Source: Erythrobacter fulvus (GTDB lineage Bacteria; Pseudomonadota; Alphaproteobacteria; Sphingomonadales; Sphingomonadaceae). From it: DNA of 64,000 nt. The notes below the pieces were generated by a model that saw only the letters and a list, made by a program, of their open reading frames with translations, ran no database searches and was not told where the DNA came from. Both the position numbers and the translations under genes were made by a program. Below, piece by piece: positions 53,338-61,590 of the stretch (position 1 is the stretch's first letter; each line of letters opens with the position of its first letter). The DNA lies in NCBI RefSeq assembly GCF_028595285.1, contig NZ_JAQQXQ010000011.1:42585-106584 (forward strand). The letters are read 5' to 3'.

Positions 53338-55368
53338 TCAGGCGACCAGTGCCAGTTCGGTCGCCTGCTTGATCGCCTGCTTGGCATCGAGCTCGGCGGC
53401 CTCGAAAGCGCCGCCGATCAACACCGGCTTCGCGCCCTTGGCGACCAGTTCGTCATGCAGCGCGCGGGCGGGCAACTGGCCGGCGCAGATGATGATGGTA
53501 TCGACTTCGAGCACCTGCGGCTGGCCTTCGATCCGGATATGCAGTCCGGCATCGTCGATCCGGTCATATTCGACCCCGGCGACCATCTTCACCCCGCGCC
53601 GTTGCAGCGTCAGCCGATGGGTCCAGCCGGTCGTCCGGCCAAGCCCCTTGCCGACCGCGCTGGTCTTGCGCTGGAGCAACCAGACCTCGCGCCCGCTCGA
53701 TTGCACCACCGGCGTGACGCCGGTGACGCCGCCGCGCGGATGGTTCTTGAAGTCGATGCCCCATTCCTTCGCGAACACCTCGACATCGAGCGCGCCAGAA
53801 GGGCCGTCGTGGGTGATAAGCTCGGCAACGTCGAAACCGATCCCGCCCGCGCCCATGATCGCCACCCGCTGGCCGACGCTGGCCGTGCCGCGGATCACGT
53901 CGATGTAACGCACCACCTTGGGGTGATCGATGCCGGGGATATCGGGCATGCGCGGCTCGATACCGGTGGCGATGATGATTGTGTCATAACCGCCAGCCAG
54001 CAGATCGTCTGCCGAAACGCGGGTCGAAAGGCGCAGGTCCACCCCGTGCTTGTCGATCATCCGTCCGAAATAGCGCAGGGTTTCGTAGAACTCCTCCTTG
54101 CCGGGCACCCGCTTGGCGAGGTTGAACTGCCCGCCGATCTCGTCTGCCGCATCGAACAGGGTCACATGGTGGCCGCGCTCTGCGGCAAGGGTAGCGTAGG
54201 CGAGGCCTGCCGGGCCCGCACCGACCACCGCGATCCGCCTGGGCGTGTCAGCCGCGGTCAGCGTCAATTCGGTCTCGCGGCAGGCGCGGGCGTTGACGAG
54301 GCAGGATGTCTCGCGGCCCGTGAAGGTGTGATCGAGGCAGGCCTGATTGCAGCCTATGCAGGTGTTGATCTCGTCCTCGCGGCCTTCATACGCCTTATTC
54401 ACCAGCTCGGCATCGGCCAGCATCGGCCGCGCCATCGAGACAAGGTCGGCATCGCCGCGCGCCAGCACCGCCTCGGCCACATCGAGCATGTTGATGCGGT
54501 TGCTGGTGATGACGGGGACGGAGACTTCCTTGCGCAGCCGACCCGTCACCTGCGCAAAGGCCGCGCGCGGCACCATGGTGGCAATCGTCGGCACGAAGCT
54601 TTCGTGCCAGCAGAAATGGGTGGAGATTACGTCCACCCCTTCCGCTTCGAGCGCGCGGGCAAGGCTGGCCACCTCGTCCCACGCAAGGCCGCCTTCGAGC
54701 ATGTCCATCGCTGAAATGCGGAAGATGAGGATGAAATCCGGGCCGACTGCGGCGCGCGTCCGGCGCACGACTTCCAGCGGGAAGCGCATCCGGTTTTCCC
54801 ACGATCCGCCCCAGCGATCGGTGCGCAGGTTGGTCTTTTCGACGAGGAAGGTGGAGATGAGATAGCCGGCCGAACCGATGATCTCGACCCCGTCATATCC
54901 GGCCTCCTGCGCCAGCGCGGCACAGCGGGCGAAGGCGGCGATCTGTTCCTCGATCCCCTCCTCGTCGAGTTCGATCGGCGTATGGCGGCCGATGCGCGAC
55001 TTTACGGGCGAGGGGGCGACCGCACCGGGCACGCCCGCCAGCGGCCCGGAATGGAGGATCTGCATGCAGATTTTGACCTCGGGATCGGCGGCGTGGACGG
55101 CCTGCGTCACCTCGCGGTGCATCGCCACTTCGTCCGGCCCGGTCAGCTTTGCGCCATAGCCGCCACTGGGGTGCGGCGAAATGCCCCCCGTTATGATCAT
55201 GCCGACGCCGCCCTTCACCCGCTCGGTGAAATAGGCGGAAAGGCGCTTGGCCGGTTCGGGGCCGTCTTCGAGGCCGGTATGCATCGATCCCATGATGATG
55301 CGGTTCTTCACCACCTGCTTGCCGATGGTAAGGGGTGAGAAGATGTGCGGATATCTGGGGTGGGTCAT
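53338..55368 (-). CDS. fadH: 2,4-dienoyl-CoA reductase-like FMN/FAD/4Fe-4S oxidoreductase
   Basis: 676 aa. N-terminal old-yellow-enzyme TIM barrel (VKNRIIMGSMHTGLEDGPEP, RTDRWGGSWENRMRFPLEVV), 4Fe-4S cysteines in CIGCNQACLDHTFTG plus a following Cys, and a C-terminal FAD/NADPH module (IAVVGAGPAGLAYATLAAER; VAIMGAGGIGFDVAELI). Length and order fit FadH, which reduces 2,4-dienoyl-CoA in unsaturated fatty acid oxidation. It is co-directional with an enoyl-CoA hydratase 15 bp upstream. Confidence 0.93.
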   Translation of the reverse strand: MTHPRYPHIFSPLTIGKQVVKNRIIMGSMHTGLEDGPEPAKRLSAYFTERVKGGVGMIITGGISPHPSGGYGAKLTGPDEVAMHREVTQAVHAADPEVKICMQILHSGPLAGVPGAVAPSPVKSRIGRHTPIELDEEGIEEQIAAFARCAALAQEAGYDGVEIIGSAGYLISTFLVEKTNLRTDRWGGSWENRMRFPLEVVRRTRAAVGPDFILIFRISAMDMLEGGLAWDEVASLARALEAEGVDVISTHFCWHESFVPTIATMVPRAAFAQVTGRLRKEVSVPVITSNRINMLDVAEAVLARGDADLVSMARPMLADAELVNKAYEGREDEINTCIGCNQACLDHTFTGRETSCLVNARACRETELTLTAADTPRRIAVVGAGPAGLAYATLAAERGHHVTLFDAADEIGGQFNLAKRVPGKEEFYETLRYFGRMIDKHGVDLRLSTRVSADDLLAGGYDTIIIATGIEPRMPDIPGIDHPKVVRYIDVIRGTASVGQRVAIMGAGGIGFDVAELITHDGPSGALDVEVFAKEWGIDFKNHPRGGVTGVTPVVQSSGREVWLLQRKTSAVGKGLGRTTGWTHRLTLQRRGVKMVAGVEYDRIDDAGLHIRIEGQPQVLEVDTIIICAGQLPARALHDELVAKGAKPVLIGGAFEAAELDAKQAIKQATELALVA

Positions 55369-55383
55369 GGGTGTCGGTGGCCT

Positions 55384-56190
55384 TCAATCGGGAATATAGT
55401 CGGGGCGGCGCTTTTCGAGGAACGCGCGCATGCCTTCGGCAAAATTGGGGCTGGCGGCCGTCATCAGCTGGTTGCGGTTCTCGATCGCCATCGCCGCTTC
55501 GAGGCTGGCGGCATCGACAGCCATGTTCAGGCCCTCCTTGGTCATGCGCAGGCCCATCGGCGAGGCGAGGAGCATGTCATCGACATAGCTCTGCGCGGCG
55601 GCTTCCAGCTGATCGTCGGCGACCACCTCGCTCACCAGCCCGGTCGCGAGCGCGCGGGGCGCGGTGATGAAGCGCCCGGTCAGCATCAATTCCGAGGCCA
55701 GAGAAACCCCCACCAGCCGCGGCAGGAAATAGCTCACCCCCATGTCGCACGCCGACAGGCCGAGGCGGATGAAGGCGGCATTCATCCGCGCGCTTTGCCC
55801 TGCAATGCGGATGTCCGCGGCGAGCGCGAAGGCAAACCCCCCGCCGCAAGCCGCGCCGTGCACCGCCGCAATGATCGGCTGCGGGCAGCGGCGCATCTTG
55901 ATGTAGACATCCGCAAGGAAGCCCTGAAAGCCGAAGCCGCCACCAAACGGGACTGCCGACGGATCGCGGGTGCCGTGATCCTTGATGTCGAGCCCAGCGC
56001 AGAACGCCCGGCCCGCGCCGCGCATCACCACGATACAGGTCGTCCGGTCGTGATAGAGCGCGCCGAAATAGTCATTGAGCTCGCCCGCCATTTCGGCGGT
56101 GATCGCATTGAGCGCATCGGGCCGGTTCAGCGTCAGCCAGTCGACCTGCCCGCGCTTTTCCACCGTGATCGTCTGATACTGCCCTGCCAT
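55384..56190 (-). CDS. Enoyl-CoA hydratase/isomerase (crotonase) family protein
   Basis: 268 aa. Crotonase motifs: LTLNRPDALNAITAEMAGEL, GRAFCAGLDIKDHG (oxyanion hole) and AAVHGAACGGGFAFALAADI. A Glu/Asp pair typical of active hydratases is not obvious (SACDMGVSYFLPRLVG), so isomerase or hydrolase chemistry is possible. ATG 56190 after GGAGAGCAGG is chosen over GTG 56205. Operon with fadH. Confidence 0.9.
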   Translation of the reverse strand: MAGQYQTITVEKRGQVDWLTLNRPDALNAITAEMAGELNDYFGALYHDRTTCIVVMRGAGRAFCAGLDIKDHGTRDPSAVPFGGGFGFQGFLADVYIKMRRCPQPIIAAVHGAACGGGFAFALAADIRIAGQSARMNAAFIRLGLSACDMGVSYFLPRLVGVSLASELMLTGRFITAPRALATGLVSEVVADDQLEAAAQSYVDDMLLASPMGLRMTKEGLNMAVDAASLEAAMAIENRNQLMTAASPNFAEGMRAFLEKRRPDYIPD

Positions 56191-56353
56191 CCTGCTCTCC
56201 GCCACTCTCCTGCATCGTTTCGCAAAGCTTGTAGCGGGCGCAAAGCACTTGTTGCTCTAGCAATTCGCGCAGGTGCATTTTGGTCGCTAAGGCGTCTTAG
56301 AGAGGTTTGAGGCGGGCATCAGGCATGCCGCCGGCAAGGGAACGGATATAGAC

Positions 56354-57535
56354 ATGACGATCAGCACCGAAGCGCTGGAAATGGCTGCACGGGTCGAGGC
56401 TTTTGTCCGGGAAAAGATCTTTCCCTACGAACAGGATCCCCGCCGCGACCACCATGGCGCGCCGACCGACGCGCTGGTGATGGAGATGCGCGAACTGGCG
56501 CGCGAAGCAGGCGTGCTGACCCCGCATATCCGGCCCGACGGTAGCCATTTCAACCAGCGCGAAACCGCCGTGATCCTGATCAAATCGGGCCTCACCCCGC
56601 TCGGCATGCTGGCCTGCAACACTCAGGCGCCCGACGAGGGCAATATGTATCTGATCGGCAAGGTCGGCAGCGCGGATCTGAAAGAACGCTTCCTCACTCC
56701 GCTAGTATCGGGACGCGCGCGTTCGGCCTTTTTCATGACCGAGCCTGCCGAACTCAATGGCGCGGGCGCGGACCCTTCGATGATGATCACCACCTGCCGC
56801 AAGGACGGCAACCATTGGGTGATCAACGGCAAGAAGTGCTTCATCACCGGGGCCGAAGGCGCAAAGGTCGGGATCGTGATGGCCAAGTCCGAAGACCCGG
56901 ACAGCGCGGGCGGGGCCTGCATGTTCCTTGTCGATCTGCCCGACCCCGCGATCCAGATCACCGCCGTGCCCAACACCATCGACAGCTCGATGCCCGGCAG
57001 CCATGCCGAAATCACCATCGACAACCTGCGGGTGCCCGCCGACCAGATGCTGGGCGATGCGGGCGAGGGGTTCAAATATGCCCAGATCCGCCTCTCGCCC
57101 GCACGCCTGTCGCACTGCATGCGCTGGCTGGGCGGCTGCATGCGCGCGCAGGAAATCGCGGTCGATTACGCCAACCGCCGCACGGCCTTCGGCAAGCAGC
57201 TGATCGATCACGAGGGCGTGGGCTTCATGCTGGCCGAGAACATGATCGACCTTAAGCAATGCGAGCTGATGATCGACTGGTGCGCCAGCGTGCTCGACAC
57301 CGGATCATTGGGGACAGTCGAAAGCTCGATGACGAAGGTCGCCGTGTCCGAGGCGCTGATGCGTGTAGCCGACAAGTGCGTGCAGGTGATGGGCGGCACG
57401 GGCGTGACCGACAAGACCATCGTCGAGACGATGTTCCGCGAAATCCGCGCCTTCCGCATCTATGACGGCCCGACCGAAGTCCACAAGTGGAGCCTCGCCA
57501 AGAAGCTGCGGCGCGACTGGAAAGCCGCGCAGTAG
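56354..57535 (+). CDS. Acyl-CoA dehydrogenase family protein
   Basis: 393 aa flavoprotein. FAFFMTEP-type motif as SAFFMTEPAELNGAGADPSM, WVINGKKCFITGAEGAK, and C-terminal VMGGTGVTDKTIVETMFREI RAFRIYDGPTEVHKW. The pattern resembles the ACAD10/11-type subgroup. It is divergent from the crotonase-fadH operon across 163 bp and probably works in the same acyl-CoA oxidation pathway. Confidence 0.92.
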   Translation: MTISTEALEMAARVEAFVREKIFPYEQDPRRDHHGAPTDALVMEMRELAREAGVLTPHIRPDGSHFNQRETAVILIKSGLTPLGMLACNTQAPDEGNMYLIGKVGSADLKERFLTPLVSGRARSAFFMTEPAELNGAGADPSMMITTCRKDGNHWVINGKKCFITGAEGAKVGIVMAKSEDPDSAGGACMFLVDLPDPAIQITAVPNTIDSSMPGSHAEITIDNLRVPADQMLGDAGEGFKYAQIRLSPARLSHCMRWLGGCMRAQEIAVDYANRRTAFGKQLIDHEGVGFMLAENMIDLKQCELMIDWCASVLDTGSLGTVESSMTKVAVSEALMRVADKCVQVMGGTGVTDKTIVETMFREIRAFRIYDGPTEVHKWSLAKKLRRDWKAAQ

Positions 57536-57771
57536 GCAGCGCCTCCCCCAGCGCACGCGGGCAGTGTCTTGCCCAGGCAGGCGGAAGTTCTGTGCCGGAA
57601 TACGGGCGCGCCGGAGCACCTGCCTTTCCACTTCCTTCATAACATTATAGTGTTGGGCCTCGAAGTCGCGCTGGTCCGGTGAACCGGTGCCGTGCCCGCC
57701 TACTGAATGTTGGCGTCCGGCCAATCAGTGCGCCGACCCGGGCCTGAGGCCAAACCGAAGGAGGCAAGCCC

Positions 57772-58575
57772 ATGGCTTATCCGATCATCGCCGCATTATT
57801 GTCTCTGGTTGCCCAGCCGCAAGAGCCCGTCACCGACCAGCCGGACCCTGTTGCGGAGGCGGAGGAAAAGCCGATCATCGTTACCGCCAGCAACCGCAAG
57901 GCCGAAAGCGAGCGGCAGACGATTGTGCTGGGTTCGAAGATTCCGCGCAAACCGGCGCTCAAACCCTATAATATTGCCACCAGCACCGGCATCGGCGGGC
58001 TGACCCCCGGTTCCGGAATGGAACCTCTGAGCGGCCAGAATCACGTGGGAAAACGCAAATCCGTCACCTGTGCCAGCGATGATCCGGCGGTGGGCGAGGA
58101 AGCGTCGTGCCTGCTGATCGACGCCCAGTCCGCCCTTCAGGAAAACGACAAGGCGCATGCCGTCGCCATTTATCGCTTCCTCAACGCCTCCGAAGATTTT
58201 TCAGGAAGCGAGCGCCTTGCCGCGGCCCAGAAACTGTTTGTTATCGGGCAAGCCGAAGCCGATCCCCTGCTTCGCGAAGAGGCACTGCTGCGCATGCTCA
58301 AGACCGGCGCAATGCCCGATCAGGAAGCGCAAGGCGCGCGGCGCAGCCTCGTCACCCTGGCGTTGCAGCGCGACAATGTCGAACTGGCCGTTGCGCGGTT
58401 GCGCGATGTGGTCGCCGCCGATCCGCAAGACGCGCAAAGCCTCGCCAACCTCGCGATCCTGCTGCGGCAGGAAGGCCAGCCCGATGCATCCGAATATATG
58501 TTGCGGGCAATCGCGGCCAAAAAGGCCGAAGGGCAGGCGATCCCGTCGGGTTGGGCCGAATTCATCGCGCGCTGA
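57772..58575 (+). CDS. TPR-like tetratricopeptide hypothetical protein
   Basis: 267 aa. N-terminal hydrophobic start (MAYPIIAALLSLVAQPQEPV) that may be a signal peptide, a low-complexity segment with a TonB-receptor-like 'IIVTASNRKAES', two cysteines (CASDDPAVGEEASC), then helical repeats (NVELAVARLRDVVAADPQDA QSLANLAILLRQEGQPDASE, about residues 203-242) with the TPR pattern. GGAGGC precedes the ATG. Function unknown; the 236 bp before it show nothing recognisable. Confidence 0.65.
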   Translation: MAYPIIAALLSLVAQPQEPVTDQPDPVAEAEEKPIIVTASNRKAESERQTIVLGSKIPRKPALKPYNIATSTGIGGLTPGSGMEPLSGQNHVGKRKSVTCASDDPAVGEEASCLLIDAQSALQENDKAHAVAIYRFLNASEDFSGSERLAAAQKLFVIGQAEADPLLREEALLRMLKTGAMPDQEAQGARRSLVTLALQRDNVELAVARLRDVVAADPQDAQSLANLAILLRQEGQPDASEYMLRAIAAKKAEGQAIPSGWAEFIAR

Positions 58576-58689
58576 GCCTGCCGCCACCCCTGCTGTCGCG
58601 CCGCGGACGGCGCTGGCCGGGTGTGCAGGCGCCGGGATGTGGCGGAATATTTCCTTTGTTTTTCATCCGCGAAGGTGTATTGGTGACTT

Positions 58690-59997
58690 ATGACACCAAA
58701 GTACCTTACTTCCGTTTTCTGTGCAATTCTCGCAACGGCTTGCGCATCCCCGGGTGATGTGAAGCCCGCTTCTCACGCAGCAATGCCTTCGGCTGCTTTC
58801 GAACCCGGCGCTTGCGAGGTCGGCATTTACGGACCCGGGCCGGATGCCTTCGTTGCGATCACCCGGTTTCGCGAGGGCTTCTACTACACATTTCACGACG
58901 GACGCGGCGGACGGACGGATCAGCCCGAGGCCGCGATCGAATGCGGCGGGGATGAGGTCCGCACCAATACCGGTGAGATCTGGAACAAGGTTGCCGTGCG
59001 GGAAACGGATTCACGGTTCCGATCGGGTGACGCGATGCTGGCCGGTCGTCTGATCGAGGCGCCGGGAGCGGACGGCGCAACAGCGCTGGTCGTCTACGCG
59101 CACGGATCGGAAGATACGGCATGGATCGAACGGGCGCGCGATCCCTATCAGATGGTCGGCCGGGGGATATCCGTATTTGTTTACGACAAGCGCGGGACCG
59201 GCCAATCCGAAGGCCGTTACAGCCAGAACTTTCCGCAGCTGGGCGACGATCTGGTTGCAGCCTCGCAAGAGGCGAAGCGGCTGGCCGGAGGTCGTTTCGG
59301 CCGCTTCGGCCTTGTCGGCCTGAGCCAAGGGGGATGGATCGCCCCGCTCGCAGCCAATCGTGCGCAGGCCGATTTCATCGCTATCGGCTATGGTCTGGTT
59401 GCAGACATCAGGGAGGAAGACGCCGCACAGGTCCAGAATGAACTGATCGATGCCGACTATGGCCCAGACGTGCTTGCCGCCGCGCGGCGGATTACCGATG
59501 TGACCGCGCGCATCGCAGCCTCCGACTATACCGACGGCCTTGAAGAACTGACCGCTCTCCAGCAGCAATTTTCCGGCGAACCGTGGTTCGGGCTGATCAA
59601 GGGCAGTTACACGGGCGTGTTCCTTGGCATGTCGGCAGACGAATTGCGTGAAAATGGCGTGCCGCAGTTCAACGATCTGGACATCGACTGGACGCTCGAC
59701 CCGATGCAAGTGATGCGCGGCGTCGAAGCCCCGCAATTATGGGTTCTGGCGGGCGAGGATCGTGAGGCCCCGCTCGAGCTTTCGCTCGACCGGCTTTCGG
59801 CGCTTCGCAAGGAGGGGCGCGATATCACGATCTACATCTTCCCCGATACCGACCACGGCATGCGCGAATTTGCCCAACAGCCCGACGGATCGCGTCAATA
59901 TGGACGGGTGACGAACGGTTTCTACGACTTGATGGCGGACTGGGCGAAAGGGAGCCTGGCCCCGACATATGGCCGCGCTGCGAGGGTCCGGGAATAA
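58690..59997 (+). CDS. Alpha/beta hydrolase lipoprotein
   Basis: 435 aa. Lipoprotein signal with lipobox ATAC (Cys18). C-terminal alpha/beta hydrolase: VVYAHGSEDTAWIERARDPY, VFVYDKRGTGQSEGRY, nucleophile elbow FGLVGLSQGGWIAPLA, LWVLAGEDREAPLE (acid) and IFPDTDHGMREF (His). This is the serine aminopeptidase/dienelactone hydrolase-like group seen in many sphingomonads. It is the last clearly chromosomal gene before the repeat-rich boundary near 60 kb. Confidence 0.85.
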   Translation: MTPKYLTSVFCAILATACASPGDVKPASHAAMPSAAFEPGACEVGIYGPGPDAFVAITRFREGFYYTFHDGRGGRTDQPEAAIECGGDEVRTNTGEIWNKVAVRETDSRFRSGDAMLAGRLIEAPGADGATALVVYAHGSEDTAWIERARDPYQMVGRGISVFVYDKRGTGQSEGRYSQNFPQLGDDLVAASQEAKRLAGGRFGRFGLVGLSQGGWIAPLAANRAQADFIAIGYGLVADIREEDAAQVQNELIDADYGPDVLAAARRITDVTARIAASDYTDGLEELTALQQQFSGEPWFGLIKGSYTGVFLGMSADELRENGVPQFNDLDIDWTLDPMQVMRGVEAPQLWVLAGEDREAPLELSLDRLSALRKEGRDITIYIFPDTDHGMREFAQQPDGSRQYGRVTNGFYDLMADWAKGSLAPTYGRAARVRE

Positions 59998-60319
59998 CCC
60001 CTCGCATCGCCGGGCCCTGCCAGCGCGGCAAACCGCCAATTGGCGAAATCTCGATTTCAGGAGAGAGTTTGGTGCGCGACGCAGTCTGTAGCGAACGGTG
60101 CTCTTGCCTGATTTCCCTGTTTTGAAGGGAATCTACAGGGAATTTGATATTTTTTATCACTGGCACCGTGAAATTGGGGCTGCAAAATCCCGGAATTCAG
60201 CCGTTTTCTGACTCAAATTCCCTACTCGCGGAGCAGGGAATTCATCCGGCTGGAGCAGGGAATCAGTATCGAAGGATCAGGGAACTATCTTGCGCGATGC
60301 AGGGAACCGAATTGAGGCC
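59998..60319. other. Gene-free, repeat-rich boundary between chromosomal genes and a mobile-looking segment
   Basis: This 322-bp stretch has no gene. It contains the perfect palindrome CGCCAATTGGCG (60034-60045), the inverted repeat GAAATC-tc-GATTTC (60045-60058), an AT-rich TGATA-TTTTT-TATCA palindrome (60146-60160), and many CAGGGAA/TTCCCTG words described separately. Base composition of 60110-60225 is AT-richer than the rest of the window. No tRNA was recognised. Confidence 0.6.
60113..60142. repeat. Core inverted repeat TTCCCT-N7-AGGGAA plus a CAGGGAA copy
   Basis: TTCCCT (60113-60118) and AGGGAA (60126-60131) face each other across 7 bp. A further CAGGGAA follows at 60136-60142. Together with the tandem copies at 60234-60306 they form a composite site of the kind bound by recombinases or replication initiators. 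A search of related genomes would be needed to name the family. Confidence 0.55.
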
Positions 60320-60321
60320 CT
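60234..60321. repeat. Four tandem 22-bp repeats each beginning CAGGGAA
   Basis: CAGGGAA starts at 60234, 60256, 60278 and 60300, exactly 22 bp apart; the other 15 bp of each unit vary. A spacing of two helical turns puts all copies on one DNA face, as in iterons or integrase arm sites. The last unit touches the ImmA-like stop codon. An inverted copy (TTCCCTA) lies at 60218-60224. Confidence 0.7.
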
Positions 60322-61144
60322 ATTCTTCCTCGTCGAGTTCCGCCTGGAGCAGGGTCAGCGCATAGCCATCGCGCTGTCCCAGAGCCTGTTCGGTGAGAGC
60401 GAGGGTACGGGCCGCAGCGCTTTCCGAGAGCCAGGTGTCGGGATCGGTTTCTTCGGCTTCGCTACAGGTTCCAACCGGCAGTATCTCCGGTGCGATGCTA
60501 TCGTCCGGAAGCCTCTGGCCGATGCTGATTGTCAGGAACGGAAAGTCCTCGTGGCGATAAAAGCGCTCCACGCGGCCATGGCGCGAGACAATCACCCCGA
60601 CTGGCTCGCTGTAGGCTTCAACGAAAGCACGGGCCATGGCTTCCTTGCTGACTTCGAAGGCTCGCGCCATCGTAACGAGCGTTTCAAGTGACACACCCGA
60701 TCGGCTGATGAACTCCCGGATGCGCTTGTGCGGCATGAGGAGGTGGGCTGCAAAGGCGTTGGCTTCGCCTTCGATCCGTCGACTGCGATCCTTGGCGCGC
60801 GTATCAACTGCATGCAGATCGCCAAGCGCACATTGCATAGGATGCCCAGCACCCGGTTGGTGCGCCTCGATCAGGAAGTGGCCCAGTTCATGCGCAATCG
60901 AGAACCGGCGCCGAAGTCGCGGGCTGTGCCGATTGACCAGGATGTGTCCAGCCGACCGGGCCTCGTCGGTGACCAGAGCAGCTTCGAAGGCAGTGGTTTC
61001 GATCTCCTTGATCGAGAGGATATCGAGTGCGCGGCACAGGTCTTCGATCGGGACAGCGAGTGGCAATGCCTCGATCTCGTGAATACGCTCGGCCAGCCTT
61101 CTGGACGAGGTCGCTCCATCGAGATCAAGGCGCGAGATCTTCAC
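60320..61144 (-). CDS. ImmA/IrrE family metallo-endopeptidase
   Basis: 274 aa. Zinc site IAHELGHFLIE (HELGH at 85-89) with the downstream glutamate region EGEANAFAAHLLMPHKRIRE. The C-terminal half is an extra domain of unknown fold ending in acidic residues (ELDEEE). Such proteases cleave a partner XRE repressor, here encoded immediately upstream with an ATGA overlap. It probably forms a damage- or signal-responsive switch of the mobile segment. Confidence 0.92.
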   Translation of the reverse strand: MKISRLDLDGATSSRRLAERIHEIEALPLAVPIEDLCRALDILSIKEIETTAFEAALVTDEARSAGHILVNRHSPRLRRRFSIAHELGHFLIEAHQPGAGHPMQCALGDLHAVDTRAKDRSRRIEGEANAFAAHLLMPHKRIREFISRSGVSLETLVTMARAFEVSKEAMARAFVEAYSEPVGVIVSRHGRVERFYRHEDFPFLTISIGQRLPDDSIAPEILPVGTCSEAEETDPDTWLSESAAARTLALTEQALGQRDGYALTLLQAELDEEE

Positions 61145-61470
61145 GGCTTGCTTTTGCGCCGCTGCTTCAGCTGCTCCATCAGCCCCTTGATGATTTCGCG
61201 GTCATCTTCGCCAAGACCTTTGAGGTCGCGGAACATCGCAATGACCTCGGGGTCCTCATCCGCAGCGTCGGGGTTCTCGCCAACGAGATCGGCCACGCGA
61301 ACGCGGAACAGGTCCGCGAGCTTGACCACCAGTTCCATGGATGGATTGTCGGCAAGCCCCTTCTCAAGGTTCCAAACATGCGCCTTCGAAATGCCCACCT
61401 TATCGGCGACCTGTTGCAGCGAGAGCCGGTTGGCAACACGCAGATCGTGTAGGCGTTGGTTGAATGGCAC
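61141..61470 (-). CDS. XRE family helix-turn-helix regulator
   Basis: 109 aa. HTH domain about residues 5-65 (LRVANRLSLQQVADKVGISK AHVWNLEKGLADNPSMELV), then an acidic, helical C-terminus (GLGEDDREIIKGLMEQLKQR) that may be the cleavage or dimerisation part. GGAGAGGC sits just before the ATG. A perfect palindrome lies 10-27 bp upstream of the start. Typical cI-like/ImmR-type repressor partnered with the ImmA-like protease. Confidence 0.92.
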   Translation of the reverse strand: MPFNQRLHDLRVANRLSLQQVADKVGISKAHVWNLEKGLADNPSMELVVKLADLFRVRVADLVGENPDAADEDPEVIAMFRDLKGLGEDDREIIKGLMEQLKQRRKSKP

Positions 61471-61479
61471 ATGCCTCTC

Positions 61480-61497
61480 CGTTCATTCAGATGAACG
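61480..61497. promoter_or_regulatory. Palindromic operator of the XRE-ImmA pair
   Basis: CGTTCAT-tcag-ATGAACG is a perfect 7-bp inverted repeat with a 4-bp spacer, located just upstream of the XRE start. A partial copy, GCGTTCAA, lies at about 61527-61534. Likely bound by the XRE protein for autoregulation, and possibly for control of the divergent methyltransferase gene. Confidence 0.6.
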
Positions 61498-61590
61498 TCC
61501 TGATACGCCTGTGATTGACAAATGCAAGCGTTCAATATAGTTATACGACTTCGGCCACGATGATTCGGGCGCAGCAAGAGGGCATTGGCG

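Noticed and set aside
59998..60110. tRNA or tRNA fragment as integration target at the 60 kb boundary
   Set aside because: No cloverleaf or CCA-type 3' end could be folded by eye, only short palindromes.
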